Of a stretch of 51,235 nt of DNA, positions 51,076 to 51,235 are shown in pieces; position 1 is the stretch's first letter, and each line of letters starts with the position of its first letter. The position numbers were made by a program, and so were the translations under genes. The notes beneath the pieces were generated by a model. The model was not told the origin of the DNA and did no database searches. It worked only from the letters and a program-made list of their open reading frames with translations. Source of the DNA: Candidatus Abyssobacteria bacterium SURF_5 (lineage in GTDB: Bacteria; Abyssobacteria; SURF-5); NCBI GenBank assembly GCA_003598085.1, contig QZKU01000099.1:1-51235 (forward strand), read 5' to 3'.

Positions 51076-51235
51076 AACTGAGCGACGGAAGACCATTATC
51101 GGATTCGTCATCAGCGACCAAGTGAATCGCGGGTGCCGCCCAGGGCTTACGCATCTAAATTCCGAGTAATTTCTGTAGGAAAGTTTGATCGAGGGCGGCT
51201 TTTGTTCTTTTTCTTCTGAGTGATAGCTTTGGTGT

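Noticed and set aside
51076-51235. Partial gene at the right edge
   Set aside because: Short frames only, with no start signals or recognisable content.

Overview
This window comes from a Gram-negative bacterium with a moderately GC-rich chromosome. It encodes an outer-membrane porin, a lipoprotein and a full Pho/Pst system. No phylum can be fixed from the sequence alone. The split glycine-decarboxylase-type proteins, a K+-dependent membrane pyrophosphatase, many acyl-CoA enzymes and a sigma54 activator would suit a Desulfobacterota-like or uncultured anaerobic lineage, but that is inference. I see no rRNA, tRNA, CRISPR array, phage or intact insertion sequence.

Layout. (1) 153-6083, minus strand: a housekeeping operon yceD-rpmF-fabD-fabG-acpP-fabF-rnc followed by an acyl-CoA dehydrogenase; plsX and fabH, often found between rpmF and fabD, are missing. 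(2) 6084-6663: divergent promoters. (3) 6664-13770, plus strand: membrane pyrophosphatase, then rpsF-ssb-rpsR-rplI-dnaB, then dapA-dapB. (4) 13982-20604: an MFS transporter, convergent with a minus-strand cluster of Fe-alcohol dehydrogenase, two divergent GcvP-type subunits and an ATP-NAD kinase-like protein. (5) 20742-31377, plus strand: a Pho island with phoB-phoR, a 51-aa cysteine-rich protein, a soluble histidine kinase, a small membrane protein with a porin, and pstS-pstC-pstA-pstB-phoU. Five control regions in it carry TTAAC-type direct repeats with an exact 11-nt period, which I read as Pho boxes. A 142-bp element with terminal inverted repeats lies between pstS and pstC. (6) 31382-36435, minus strand: a three-gene signalling cassette convergent with phoU. 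It encodes a lipoprotein with tandem PstS-like and PhnD-like domains plus a CXXCH haem-type motif, a membrane histidine kinase, and an NtrC-type sigma54 activator. (7) 36737-40739, minus strand: a Lon-family protease with an AAA_32-type ATPase and a CoA-binding acyl-CoA synthetase subunit. (8) 40961-44087, plus strand: a dicarboxylate symporter and a membrane sulfatase-like hydrolase. (9) 44109-46080, minus strand: enoyl-CoA hydratase and a second acyl-CoA dehydrogenase. (10) 46304-51075: an MFS transporter, a DedA protein, a transglutaminase-like protein and an amidohydrolase.

How the parts relate. The Pho island and the neighbouring PBP/kinase/NtrC cassette together look like a two-tier phosphorus-response region. 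In one tier PhoR/PhoB drives uptake through porin and Pst. In the other, a periplasmic binding lipoprotein probably feeds a separate kinase and a sigma54 activator. The most unusual items are the CXXCH-bearing tandem binding protein and the divergent GcvPA/GcvPB pair with its NAD kinase and alcohol dehydrogenase partners.
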